In this document: piece after piece, positions 1-7,379 of the stretch
Position numbering within the stretch: position 1 is the stretch's first letter
Layout of the letters: the number at the start of each line of letters is the position of its first letter
Assembly: GCA_050953725.1 (NCBI GenBank)
Contig: JBMNNB010000003.1
Coordinates: 372,001 to 436,000 of the forward strand
DNA length: 64,000 nt
Reading direction: 5' to 3'
DNA from: DTU053 sp012520115
GTDB taxonomy: Bacteria; Bacillota; Clostridia; Oscillospirales; Acutalibacteraceae
Program-made: the position numbers and the translations under genes
Notes under the pieces: model-generated
Databases searched by the model: none
Told to the model about the DNA's origin: nothing
The model's input: the letters and a program-made list of their open reading frames with translations, nothing else

Positions 1-606
1 GCCCATGCTCCAGTTCGGGTGCTTCAAAGCGTCCTCTACCCTGACATTTTTGAGTTCATCTCTCTTTTTGCCGAAGAAGGGGCCGCCGGAGGCGGTGAGG
101 ATGATTTTCTTTATTTCGCTCTTATCATTGCAGCCCTGCAAAGCCTGAAAAATGGCGGAATGCTCGCTGTCTACGGGAATAAGCTCTGCGTTGTTTTCTT
201 TTACCGCTTCTTTTACGAGCCTGCCGCCTGCCACAAGGCTCTCCTTGTTTGCAAGGGCGATTCGCCTTCCTGCCTTTGCGGCGGCGAGTGTGGGTCTGAG
301 ACCCGCCATGCCCACAATGGCGTTCAGAACGGTGGTGTCACTGCCGAAGGCGGCGCACTCTGTCACGCCCTCGCTGCCTGCGAGAACCTTTACATCCAAA
401 TCTCTGACCCTGACCTTAAGCTCTGCGGCAGCCTTTTCGTCAGCCATAGCGGCGAAACGGGGTCTGTATTTTCTTATCTGCTCCTCGATTTTATTAACAT
501 CGGAATTTGCGGTCAGCGCATCGACCTTCAGATTAAGCTTATCCCCCACCTGAAGGGCCTGCACTCCGATTGAGCCTGTACTGCCGAGTATCACAAGTGA
601 GTTCAT
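1..606 (-). CDS. dxr: 1-deoxy-D-xylulose 5-phosphate reductoisomerase, N-terminal part (runs off window)
   Basis: Converts 1-deoxy-D-xylulose 5-phosphate to 2-C-methyl-D-erythritol 4-phosphate with NADPH, the committed step of the MEP isoprenoid pathway in the cytoplasm. The reading frame is open from an ATG at 606 to the window edge (202 codons, about half of the usual ~380). It starts MNSLVILGSTGSIGVQAL, the Rossmann NADPH motif GSTGSIG of DXR, and later shows ALANKESLVAGG, PVDSEHSAIFQ and ILTASGGPF, the family's substrate and metal-binding signatures. It lies 16 bases after the cdsA stop on the same strand and completes the common order pyrH-frr-uppS-cdsA-dxr. The C-terminus is outside the window, so integrity cannot be judged. 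Confidence 0.95.
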   Translation of the reverse strand, partial: MNSLVILGSTGSIGVQALQVGDKLNLKVDALTANSDVNKIEEQIRKYRPRFAAMADEKAAAELKVRVRDLDVKVLAGSEGVTECAAFGSDTTVLNAIVGMAGLRPTLAAAKAGRRIALANKESLVAGGRLVKEAVKENNAELIPVDSEHSAIFQALQGCNDKSEIKKIILTASGGPFFGKKRDELKNVRVEDALKHPNWSMG

Positions 607-622
607 TCTGACCTCCGAAGCT

Positions 623-1465
623 TTAAGCGTGAATCCACATCATAATAATGGCATAAAGCACGGGCAGGACGAAGATGACGCTGTCAAACCTGTCCATGAC
701 TCCGCCGTGACCGGGCAGGATGTTGCCGTAGTCCTTAACGCCGAAATTCCTCTTAATGACAGAGGCGGAGAGGTCGCCGAGCATGCCCGTTACGGACAGC
801 ACTGCGGACAGGGGCACCGCCGCAATATAGCTCATAAAGGGGGACTTGCCGGGGAAGTATGCCCTGAACACGGCGCAAAGGGCCACGTTTAAAAGCACAC
901 AGCCGATTATTCCGCCGATAGCGCCCTCCACGCTCTTTTTGGGGCTTATATTCGGGGACATTTTGTGCTTGCCGAACTTGACTCCCACAAAGTAGGCAAA
1001 GATGTCGGTCATCCATGCGCAGAAAAGAGCCATTATCAAAAAGTAAAGTCCGTCATATCTTGAAAACTTATTTGGGTATTTATAGAAAAGGTCACGCAGC
1101 AGCACCATAACGGTAAGGGCAAAGGGTACCGAAATCGATGCAAAAATCGAGGATGCCACCGTGGTGAATTTCGTATGTTCATAGTCGCCGAGCATCCATG
1201 AGAGCATCAGGATGACATAGATTATGATAAAGGGGAAGAATCTGAAGAAGTGCACATAGGTTATACATAAAGGCAGTATTGCCGCCATAAGCAGGCTGAG
1301 TGTCCTGAGGGGCTTATATTTTAAATCTATGACCTTGTTGATTTCAAAGACCGCAATACCGGACAAAAGGCATACAAACAAGGGGAAAATACGGGTGTAT
1401 AGCCCCAAGAGCATGGCTATAAAGAAGGCTGACGCCAGAACGCCGGTTATTATTCGTTTTTTCAA
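623..1465 (-). CDS. cdsA: Phosphatidate cytidylyltransferase
   Basis: Makes CDP-diacylglycerol from CTP and phosphatidic acid in the membrane, the branch point of phospholipid synthesis. About 280 residues with seven or so hydrophobic segments. The C-terminal signature is visible: KMSPNISPKKSVEGAIGG and, near the end, GDLSASVIKRNFGVKDYGNILPGHGGVMDRFDS. I prefer the TTG at 1465 (protein begins MKKRIITGVLAS) because a GAAAGGAAG ribosome binding site sits 6 bases before it; an upstream TTG at 1489 would overlap that site and add eight residues. It lies between uppS and dxr on the same strand, as in many Firmicutes, linking lipid-carrier and phospholipid synthesis. Confidence 0.93.
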   Translation of the reverse strand: MKKRIITGVLASAFFIAMLLGLYTRIFPLFVCLLSGIAVFEINKVIDLKYKPLRTLSLLMAAILPLCITYVHFFRFFPFIIIYVILMLSWMLGDYEHTKFTTVASSIFASISVPFALTVMVLLRDLFYKYPNKFSRYDGLYFLIMALFCAWMTDIFAYFVGVKFGKHKMSPNISPKKSVEGAIGGIIGCVLLNVALCAVFRAYFPGKSPFMSYIAAVPLSAVLSVTGMLGDLSASVIKRNFGVKDYGNILPGHGGVMDRFDSVIFVLPVLYAIIMMWIHA

Positions 1466-1551
1466 AGTAATCTTCCTTTCAATGTGCAAAGCTGTCTTTG
1501 CCTTTTGTCCCGATTAAAGGCCGACTTTGCATAGGGTTAGTTAAAATGTTC

Positions 1552-2325
1552 TCATACTCCGCCGAAGCGTCTGCCCCGTTTTGCGAAGTCCAGCAGGGCC
1601 TTGTCAAAGTCCTCCGTTGTGAAATCCGGCCAGAGTACGTTTGTATAGTAAAACTCCGCATAAACGGACTGCCATGTCAAGAAGTTTGACAGCCTTATCT
1701 CCCCGCTGGGTCTTATAATAAGGTCTGCGTCGGGCATGCCTGCGGTGTAAAGGCAGCTGTCAACCGCCGCTTCGTCTATTTCGTCAATGGACATTTCGCC
1801 TTTTTGCACCTTAGCGGCTATGTCCTTTACTGCCTTGATAATCTCCTGCCTGCCGCCGTAGTTTATTGCTATGCTTACGGTGCATCTGGTTTTATCTTCA
1901 CTCAGCCTGTGGGCCTCGTTGATTTTGTCTTTTATATCCTCCGGGAACTTTGATATATCGCCCACGAAACGGATTCTGATGCCCTTCTCCTCGTTTTCCT
2001 TCTGGCGGCTCTCCGCTTCATCCAGGTACTCACGCAAAAGCTGCAGAATGGCGTTTACTTCCTCCTGCGGTCTTTTCCAGTTCTCGCTCGAAAAGGCGTA
2101 GAAGGTGATATATCTTATGCCGATTTCCGAAGCGTATTCGGCTATCCTTCTGAAGGTCTTTGCGCCCTCTCTGTGGCCTTCGTACCTTTTAAGCCCTCTT
2201 TGCTTCGCCCAGCGGCCGTTGCCGTCCATAATTACGCCTACGTGTTTGGGCAGCTCCTCCTTTGACAAAAGAGAAGTTATGGGCACCCTTTCGGGGCTGT
2301 TGTTTTCTGTTCCGGCTATGCTCAT
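1552..2325 (-). CDS. uppS: Isoprenyl transferase (undecaprenyl diphosphate synthase)
   Basis: A cis-prenyltransferase that condenses isopentenyl diphosphate onto farnesyl diphosphate to give the C55 carrier used for peptidoglycan and wall polymers. 257 residues. Family motifs are clear: HVGVIMDGNGRWAKQRG (the catalytic Asp and the phosphate-binding Gly-Asn-Gly-Arg), YITFYAFSSENWKRP, INYGGRQEI, and LIIRPSGEIRLSNFLTWQSVYAEF near the C-terminus. The ATG at 2325 has a GGAGG site 6 bases upstream. The N-terminal ~25 residues are a poorly conserved extension. It is 111 bases after frr, with a hairpin between them (2387-2418). Confidence 0.96.
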   Translation of the reverse strand: MSIAGTENNSPERVPITSLLSKEELPKHVGVIMDGNGRWAKQRGLKRYEGHREGAKTFRRIAEYASEIGIRYITFYAFSSENWKRPQEEVNAILQLLREYLDEAESRQKENEEKGIRIRFVGDISKFPEDIKDKINEAHRLSEDKTRCTVSIAINYGGRQEIIKAVKDIAAKVQKGEMSIDEIDEAAVDSCLYTAGMPDADLIIRPSGEIRLSNFLTWQSVYAEFYYTNVLWPDFTTEDFDKALLDFAKRGRRFGGV

Positions 2326-2386
2326 TTCTGCCTCCGATTTTGATTTTTGCTTTAATAGGCTTTACAGAAAATCCTAAAATAGCTAT

Positions 2387-2418
2387 AATGCCTGACTCTT
2401 TTAAAAGACAGGCATTAA
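2387..2418 (-). terminator. Hairpin between frr and uppS
   Basis: AATGCCTG (2387-2394) pairs with CAGGCATT (2411-2418 region), and the loop itself contains the palindrome TCTTTTAAAAGA, so a long stem is possible. On the minus strand it follows the frr stop and precedes uppS. The T-run after the stem is weak, so it may be an attenuator or a processing site rather than a full terminator. Confidence 0.45.
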
Positions 2419-2436
2419 GAGTTTATTTTTATTTTG

Positions 2437-2991
2437 TTAAATCTCCATTATTTCCTTTTCCTTGGCGGCGACAGCCTCGTCAACCTTCTTGACGAATTCG
2501 TCCGTGATTTTCTGTATCTCGTTCTCGCCGTCCTTAAGGTCGTCCTCGGTGATTTCGGAGTTCTTTTTCATGGTTTTCAGCTTTTCGATTGCGTCACGGC
2601 GAACCTGCCTTAAAGCAATCTTGGCGCCCTCGCCCATCTTGCTTACGTCCTTAACAAGCTGCTTTCTGCGCTCCTCTGTGGGCTGCGGGAAGGTAAGACG
2701 GATAATCCTGCCGTCGTTCTGCGGGTTAATACCTAAATCCGAGGCCTGAATAGCCTTCTCTATTAATGGCAGCACGCTCGAATCCCAGGGCTGAATGGTG
2801 AGAATCCTTGCCTCTGCCACGGCGACGGTCGCAAGCTGATTTATAGGCATTGAGGAGCCGTAATAGTCAACATGTATTTTGTCAAGCACAGCGGCATTTG
2901 CCCTGCCCGCACGAATTGAATCGAAATCTGTTTTAAGAACACTGAGAGTTTTGGTCATCTTTTCTCTCGTTACATTAAATACAGTTTCCAC
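2437..2991 (-). CDS. frr: Ribosome recycling factor
   Basis: Splits the post-termination ribosome together with EF-G so it can be reused. 184 residues, the usual family length. Diagnostic stretches are FDSIRAGRANAAVLDKI near the N-terminus, the three-helix bundle segment, and IRLTFPQPTEERRKQLVKD. The start is a GTG at 2991, set by an AAAGGAGG site upstream. It lies 26 bases downstream of pyrH on the same strand, the standard arrangement. Confidence 0.97.
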   Translation of the reverse strand: METVFNVTREKMTKTLSVLKTDFDSIRAGRANAAVLDKIHVDYYGSSMPINQLATVAVAEARILTIQPWDSSVLPLIEKAIQASDLGINPQNDGRIIRLTFPQPTEERRKQLVKDVSKMGEGAKIALRQVRRDAIEKLKTMKKNSEITEDDLKDGENEIQKITDEFVKKVDEAVAAKEKEIMEI

Positions 2992-3017
2992 GATATATCC
3001 TCCTTTAATTCGCTAAT

Positions 3018-3725
3018 TCAGTTAGTGACAATGGTGCCTATGCAAATGCCTTTGACTGCCGAAACAATGTTTTCGGGATTTGTCATATCAAAGACTATCG
3101 TGTTAATGTTGTTTTCCTTGCAAAGTGCGGTTGCGGCTGCGTCCATAACACCGAGACCACGGTTTAACACCTCGTCATGGGTCAGGCAGTCGAATCTTAC
3201 CGCATCCGGGTACTTGTTCGGGTCCTTGTCATATACGCCGTCAACATTTGTTCCCTTTAAGAGCACCTTTGCCTGAAGCTCTGCGGCTCTGAGCGCTGCG
3301 GCCGTATCCGTGCTGAAGAACGGGTTGCCGGTACCTGCTGCAAAGATGACAACGCCCACATTATTCATGTAATCCCTTGCCTTTTCGACGACATAGGACT
3401 CGCAGATTTTGGGCATCAGTATTGCCGACATAACACGGTTGTTAATGCTGTTCTGGGTAAGGGCATCCGACAGAACTATTGCGTTCATGGCCGTTGCGAG
3501 CATACCCACATTGTCTGCGCTGGTTCTGAGCATGTTTTCGCTGCTGCGTCCCCGCCAGAAGTTGCCTCCGCCGATAACTATTCCGATCTGTGTTCCAAGC
3601 TCCTTACATTCGCCGATGGCAAGACTTATTCTGTCAAGCACATCAAAGTCATAGCCGAAGCCCGACTCTCCTGCAAGGATTTCTCCACTGAGTTTCAATA
3701 TCACTCTATCATAAAACGGTTCCAA
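3018..3725 (-). CDS. pyrH: UMP kinase
   Basis: Phosphorylates UMP to UDP with ATP, feeding RNA, DNA and cell-wall nucleotide-sugar synthesis. 235 residues of the amino-acid-kinase fold: VILKLSGEILAG (ATP/phosphate loop), IVIGGGNFWRGR (UMP site), FAAGTGNPFFSTDTAAALRA and KGTNVDGVYDKDP near the nucleotide pocket. The first codon is TTG at 3725 with a GGAGGGG site just upstream. The gene heads the cluster here: no tsf or rpsB precedes it, and a divergent gene lies on the other side. A TATAAT-like box reads on the minus strand at 3752-3757, but I see no convincing -35. Confidence 0.97.
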   Translation of the reverse strand: MEPFYDRVILKLSGEILAGESGFGYDFDVLDRISLAIGECKELGTQIGIVIGGGNFWRGRSSENMLRTSADNVGMLATAMNAIVLSDALTQNSINNRVMSAILMPKICESYVVEKARDYMNNVGVVIFAAGTGNPFFSTDTAAALRAAELQAKVLLKGTNVDGVYDKDPNKYPDAVRFDCLTHDEVLNRGLGVMDAAATALCKENNINTIVFDMTNPENIVSAVKGICIGTIVTN

Positions 3726-3894
3726 TCTATCCCCTCCACTAAGCTTTCGATATTATACCGGACAAAGCGGAATTTGCTCCTTAAAAACAAAGGTTGATTT
3801 CTCCGCAAGCTGTATGCTTGCTCGTCCGGCTTATCCGTTCGGGCTTATTTTACTTCAAATAAGCCGACGTGTAAAGGGGAAAACAACAATATTA

Positions 3895-3923
3895 TTGACT
3901 AATTTGCCAATATTGTATATAAT
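3895..3923 (+). promoter_or_regulatory. Sigma-A promoter upstream of NahK-like kinase
   Basis: TTGACT (3895-3900), a 17-base spacer and a perfect TATAAT (3918-3923). The next plus-strand start codon is at 4108, so the predicted transcript has a leader of about 180 bases with no recognised riboswitch. An inverted repeat just upstream (GGCTTATTT 3842-3850, AAATAAGCC 3857-3865) could be an operator. Confidence 0.7.
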
Positions 3924-4107
3924 GCTCACTGTAAACAGGCAGGATTTTTGTCATTTTACATACAGAAGATTGAACGAAAATCTGAGACGTCAAGCAGCTT
4001 TAACCTGATTTTTCCTATTGGGTTATGCTTCTTGATTAATTTATTGCTTACACTGTTCCTTAAACTTACTCACTCTGTTGCACATAAAAACTGAAAGGCT
4101 GAAGCTG

Positions 4108-5229
4108 ATGAACTGCACTCCCTTTAATATTGAAGAAATCATAGAAAAGTACGGCATTACACATAAATATCTCGGTTTTCACCCCCTTTGCAGGGGACAT
4201 ATAAACGATACTTATGTTCTTGAATTTACGGCGGCTGACGGCCCTGTCTCCCTGCTGCTGCAGCGCATAAACGTAAATGTCTTTAAAAAGCCCCATGAGC
4301 TTATGGAAAACGTTGTAGCCGTGACCACCTATTTAAGAGAGAAGATTTTAGAGCTGGGCGGCGACCCGGACAGGGAAACGCTCAATGTCCTGCACACAAA
4401 GGACGGGGGCTATCTCCATATCGACGATAACGGAAACCACTGGCGGCTCTATAATTTCATTGAAAACGCTTATTCAATGGACGTGGCGGAGGACCCGAAG
4501 CTCTTTTATGAGCTGGGCTTCGCCTTCGGCAGATTCCAGAAGATGCTCGACAGCTTCCCCATTGAAAAGCTCCACGACACCATTCCGGACTTCCACAACA
4601 CCAAGAAGAGATACGAGGCCTTTGAGCAGGCCGTTAAGGATAACCTCTCCGGCAGGCTTCACACCGCCGAGGCGGAGGTGGAGTTTGCAAGGGCAAGAAA
4701 GAGCGACGCTGCCATTCTTGTGGACGCAGTAGAGGCCGGCAGGCTGCCCTTGAGAGTCACCCACAACGACACGAAGCTGAATAATGTCATGTTCGACAAT
4801 GACACGCACAAGAGCCTCTGCGTTGTGGACCTTGACACCGTTATGCCGGGTCTTTCGCTATATGATTTCGGCGACAGCATCCGCTTCGGCGCAAACACAG
4901 CCGCAGAGGATGAAAAGGATGTATCAAAGGTATCTTTAAGCCTTCCACTCTATCAGGAGTATGTAAGAGGCTACCTGCAAGAGGCGGGCAATATCCTGAC
5001 TCCTGAGGAAATAGAGTACCTGCCCGTCTCCGCAAAGATTATGACCTATGAGTGCGGCATGCGTTTCCTCACTGACTATTTAAACGGCGACACATATTTC
5101 AAAACAAAGTACCCGGAGCATAATCTTGTCAGGTGCAGAACCCAGTTTGCCCTTGTGGCTGACATGGAGAGAAAACTCGACGAGATGAAGAGGATAACTC
5201 AGGAAGAATACAAGAACGCCCTTGCATAG
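4108..5229 (+). CDS. Phosphotransferase, NahK-like (N-acetylhexosamine 1-kinase type)
   Basis: A kinase of the aminoglycoside/choline phosphotransferase fold, about 373 residues. It carries the catalytic loop RVTHNDTKLNNVMFD (HxD....N pattern) and the metal-binding VVDLDTVMPG, followed by DFGDSIRFGANTAAEDE. The overall pattern FHPLCRGHINDTYV and LLQRINVNVFKKPHELMENV resembles N-acetylhexosamine 1-kinases, which make the 1-phosphate of GlcNAc or GalNAc with ATP. The substrate is inferred from resemblance only. The ATG at 4108 is chosen over an upstream TTG (4078) because it gives a normal N-terminus and has an AAAGG-like site before it. No linked lacto-N-biose phosphorylase or epimerase is present, so the pathway is open. 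Confidence 0.7.
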   Translation: MNCTPFNIEEIIEKYGITHKYLGFHPLCRGHINDTYVLEFTAADGPVSLLLQRINVNVFKKPHELMENVVAVTTYLREKILELGGDPDRETLNVLHTKDGGYLHIDDNGNHWRLYNFIENAYSMDVAEDPKLFYELGFAFGRFQKMLDSFPIEKLHDTIPDFHNTKKRYEAFEQAVKDNLSGRLHTAEAEVEFARARKSDAAILVDAVEAGRLPLRVTHNDTKLNNVMFDNDTHKSLCVVDLDTVMPGLSLYDFGDSIRFGANTAAEDEKDVSKVSLSLPLYQEYVRGYLQEAGNILTPEEIEYLPVSAKIMTYECGMRFLTDYLNGDTYFKTKYPEHNLVRCRTQFALVADMERKLDEMKRITQEEYKNALA

Positions 5230-5267
5230 TTTCTTTCCCGAAATATTTGTCGAAAGGACTGACCGGG

Positions 5268-6041
5268 ATGAACAAATCGGAGAAAAGCACAGACTCTTTA
5301 AGACAGTCGTCCTCTACCTATATTATAATCGCCTTTGCGATATGGATTCTTTCGGCTTTGTGGGGCTATATCAAGGACTCGACGGGGCTCAACAATGAAG
5401 GCAGTGCCGCAATTTACTTCGTAAAAGGGCTGGACGCTTTGGGAGTCGTTATCTATATCGCCTCCTTTGTATTGCTGTTCAAGGCCTTCAGGGATGAAAA
5501 GACAGCCTATTCCCTCGAAAAGGACGGCGGGAAGAACCCCTTTGCCATTATGCCGAAGCTTGTAATAGCCTTCCCCGTTTTATCCGTATTAGCCGCACTG
5601 GGTTATTTGATTGCAGCGGGCATAAATGCGGCGTACAAGGACCTCAGCCCCGACGAGGCCGAGCGGGCAATGAAGATTATGCTCGGCTACTCTAAGGCGA
5701 TTTCAGATTTGTTTGCGATTACAAATGTGGTGGGAATCTTCTCGTTCAAGGTTTACCGCTATGAACAGCAGGCAGGCAGGGAGGGCGAAACAATAGCGAA
5801 ACTGGCCTTCCTCGGCGCAGTTGTGACGGCCCTTGACTTAGTCGTCGGCGTGGTAGACTCCTTTGTTAGGATTTCGTCGATTATCGACGTGACACAGAGC
5901 GCAAAGAGCCTGCCCCGCTATCTGATATTCGGTGTTACGATGCTGATGTGCGTATTCCAGCTGCTGCTCTATATCAGAAGGCGCAGCTTCTACACACCGG
6001 TCGATGAGAACGCATACGCCGCCGATACGCCTGAGAAGTAA
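5268..6041 (+). CDS. Membrane protein of unknown function
   Basis: I do not recognise a family. 257 residues with about six hydrophobic segments (STYIIIAFAIWILSALWGY, VVIYIASFVLLF, LVIAFPVLSVLAALGYLIAAG, the AITNVVGIFSF region, LAFLGAVVTALDLVVGVV, YLIFGVTMLMCVFQLLLYI) joined by short charged loops, with a polar C-terminal tail. The ATG at 5268 has a GAAAGGA site; an in-frame TTG at 5247 would add seven residues. It starts 38 bases after the kinase stop and is probably co-transcribed with it. Confidence 0.7.
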   Translation: MNKSEKSTDSLRQSSSTYIIIAFAIWILSALWGYIKDSTGLNNEGSAAIYFVKGLDALGVVIYIASFVLLFKAFRDEKTAYSLEKDGGKNPFAIMPKLVIAFPVLSVLAALGYLIAAGINAAYKDLSPDEAERAMKIMLGYSKAISDLFAITNVVGIFSFKVYRYEQQAGREGETIAKLAFLGAVVTALDLVVGVVDSFVRISSIIDVTQSAKSLPRYLIFGVTMLMCVFQLLLYIRRRSFYTPVDENAYAADTPEK

Positions 6042-6063
6042 CAGGTTTTTTCTTATAAAACTT

Positions 6064-6084
6064 GAACCCCTTACAAAGGGGTTC
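6064..6084 (+). terminator. Hairpin before bioY
   Basis: GAACCCC (6064-6070) and GGGGTTC (6078-6084) form a 7-pair stem with a 7-base loop, followed by only a loosely T-rich stretch. It could end the upstream transcript weakly. Confidence 0.4.
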
Positions 6085-6111
6085 TGAATATTTTAGCCTA
6101 AGGACACGATT

Positions 6112-6684
6112 ATGAAGGGACAGAAAACTTTAAAGCTTTATACAGTTTGCGCTACTGCCGTTTTTGCGGCTCTGATTTCGGTCGGAGCCTTTATTAAGCT
6201 GCCCATGCCCCCCGTACCAATCACAATGCAGATGCTATTTACCTTCCTTGCTGTGCTGCTGCTGGGCAAAAGGGCTGGCACATTATCGGTCTGCCTTTAT
6301 ATTCTGATAGGGCTTCTCGGTTTACCGGTTTTCTCATTCGGCGGCGGGTTCAACAGCTTTCTTCAGCCCTCCTTCGGCTATATAATAGGCTTTGCGCTGG
6401 GCAATTTTTTCTCAGGCCTTGTGATTGAGAAATTCAGGATGAAAACCTTAAAAGCATATTTTTCCGCCCTGATTTTCAATATTTTTATAGTTTATGTCAC
6501 AGGGATATCATATTTATGCCTTATAATGACTTTGTATCTGGATAAGGAGCTTATACTTTCAAGGATTCTTGTGGATTGCTTCCTTGTGTTTATCCCCGGA
6601 GATTTGCTGAAGGCCTTTGTTGCTTCTCTGGTTGCGGTAAGAGTGAAGCCCCTGATTGACAGGTTCAATACGGGCGGAAAGTAA
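6112..6684 (+). CDS. bioY: Biotin transporter BioY
   Basis: The substrate-binding S-component of an energy-coupling-factor transporter for biotin, in the cytoplasmic membrane. 190 residues with about six membrane segments. Family features are MPPVPITMQMLFTFLAVLLLG near the N-terminus, LPVFSFGGGFNSF and QPSFGYIIGFALG (equivalent to the usual PTxGYLxGF). No ECF ATPase or T-component gene is nearby, so it would have to use shared EcfAAT modules encoded elsewhere. I see no clear BirA operator in the 70-base gap upstream. The start ATG at 6112 follows an AAGGA site. Confidence 0.9.
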   Translation: MKGQKTLKLYTVCATAVFAALISVGAFIKLPMPPVPITMQMLFTFLAVLLLGKRAGTLSVCLYILIGLLGLPVFSFGGGFNSFLQPSFGYIIGFALGNFFSGLVIEKFRMKTLKAYFSALIFNIFIVYVTGISYLCLIMTLYLDKELILSRILVDCFLVFIPGDLLKAFVASLVAVRVKPLIDRFNTGGK

Positions 6685-6745
6685 TCTTACGGCTGAGTCT
6701 GTTACAGAATACACTTTTTTAGGTAATTTTGTAGCATATTTTTGG

Positions 6746-6774
6746 TTGACTTGCTGTAAGAATTTATATATAAT
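6746..6774 (+). promoter_or_regulatory. Sigma-A promoter of the EEPTS-repeat secreted protein
   Basis: TTGACT (6746-6751), a 17-base spacer and a perfect TATAAT (6769-6774), 59 bases before the ATG at 6834. Together with the GGAGGAA ribosome binding site this predicts strong expression. Confidence 0.75.
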
Positions 6775-6833
6775 TGTTTCAGAAATTGCAAATGGAGCGA
6801 TTTGGCAATAAAAACTTTACAGGAGGAATTATA

Positions 6834-7301
6834 ATGAAGAAGTTTAACAAAGCTTTAGCACTTTTCCTTTCATTGCTTATGATCTTCTCGGTTTTCAACG
6901 TTGTAACAATGGCTGACGACGACGAAACAACAACTGAAGAGACTACAGTTGAAGAGCCCACAACCGAAGAGGAGACCACAAGCAGCGTTATCGTTGTAGG
7001 TTCATGGGCAGAGCTTAAGTTCACGGTATTTTTCAAGATTATTGAGAAGATTTTCCTTTACATTGAGCAGCTGTTAGATAAGCTTTTCGGCAAAGATACC
7101 ACTGAGGAACCCACAACAGAGGAGCCTACATCAGAGGAGCCTACATCAGAGGAGCCTACATCAGAGGAGCCTACATCAGAGGAGCCTACATCAGAGGAGC
7201 CTACATCAGAGGAGCCTACATCAGAGGAACCCACGCAAGAGGAACCGACAGAGGAAACCACTGAGGAAGAAACTACCGAAGAGCTTCCTTCTGCCGCTTA
7301 A
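6834..7301 (+). CDS. Secreted acidic Thr/Glu/Pro repeat protein
   Basis: 155 residues. It begins MKKFNKALALFLSLLMIFSV with a signal peptide probably cleaved after the VVTMA segment. The mature protein has an acidic DDDETTTEETT stretch, then a short segment (SVIVVGSWAELKFTVFFKII) that may be an amphipathic or membrane-associating helix, then a long run of TSEEP pentapeptides and an acidic tail ending LPSAA. No catalytic domain, lipobox or LPxTG motif is visible. It has its own strong promoter and a terminator-like hairpin after it. A role as a surface spacer or secreted acidic protein is a guess. The ATG at 6834 has an AGGAGGAA site; in-frame codons upstream of it lie in the promoter. Confidence 0.8.
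   Translation: MKKFNKALALFLSLLMIFSVFNVVTMADDDETTTEETTVEEPTTEEETTSSVIVVGSWAELKFTVFFKIIEKIFLYIEQLLDKLFGKDTTEEPTTEEPTSEEPTSEEPTSEEPTSEEPTSEEPTSEEPTSEEPTQEEPTEETTEEETTEELPSAA
7119..7223. repeat. Seven perfect 15-base tandem repeats
   Basis: The unit GAGGAGCCTACATCA occurs seven times without a mismatch (starts 7119, 7134, 7149, 7164, 7179, 7194, 7209), coding EEPTS each time. Degenerate units flank it on both sides. Perfect identity at the DNA level suggests recent expansion and possible length variation. Confidence 0.95.
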
Positions 7302-7328
7302 ATCAGAACAAAATAGTTTAGCACAATT

Positions 7329-7356
7329 GCGGCGGCCTTCAGGTTCGCCGCTTTTT
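7329..7356 (+). terminator. Rho-independent terminator after the repeat protein
   Basis: GCGGCG (7329-7334) and CGCCGC (7346-7351) form the stem, followed directly by five Ts. It separates the secreted protein from the ABC exporter that starts at 7380. Confidence 0.75.
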
Positions 7357-7379
7357 AATCTTACTTCTGGAGAGACATA

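Noticed and set aside
152..553. Plus-strand open frames at the left edge
   Set aside because: They are shadows of dxr on the minus strand, whose motifs are unmistakable.
6042..6111. BirA operator before bioY
   Set aside because: The only inverted repeat is a G/C stem of terminator type; no TTGTTAAC-like half-sites.
7119..7223. 15-base repeats as a CRISPR or integron array
   Set aside because: Units are directly tandem without spacers and lie in frame inside a secreted protein.
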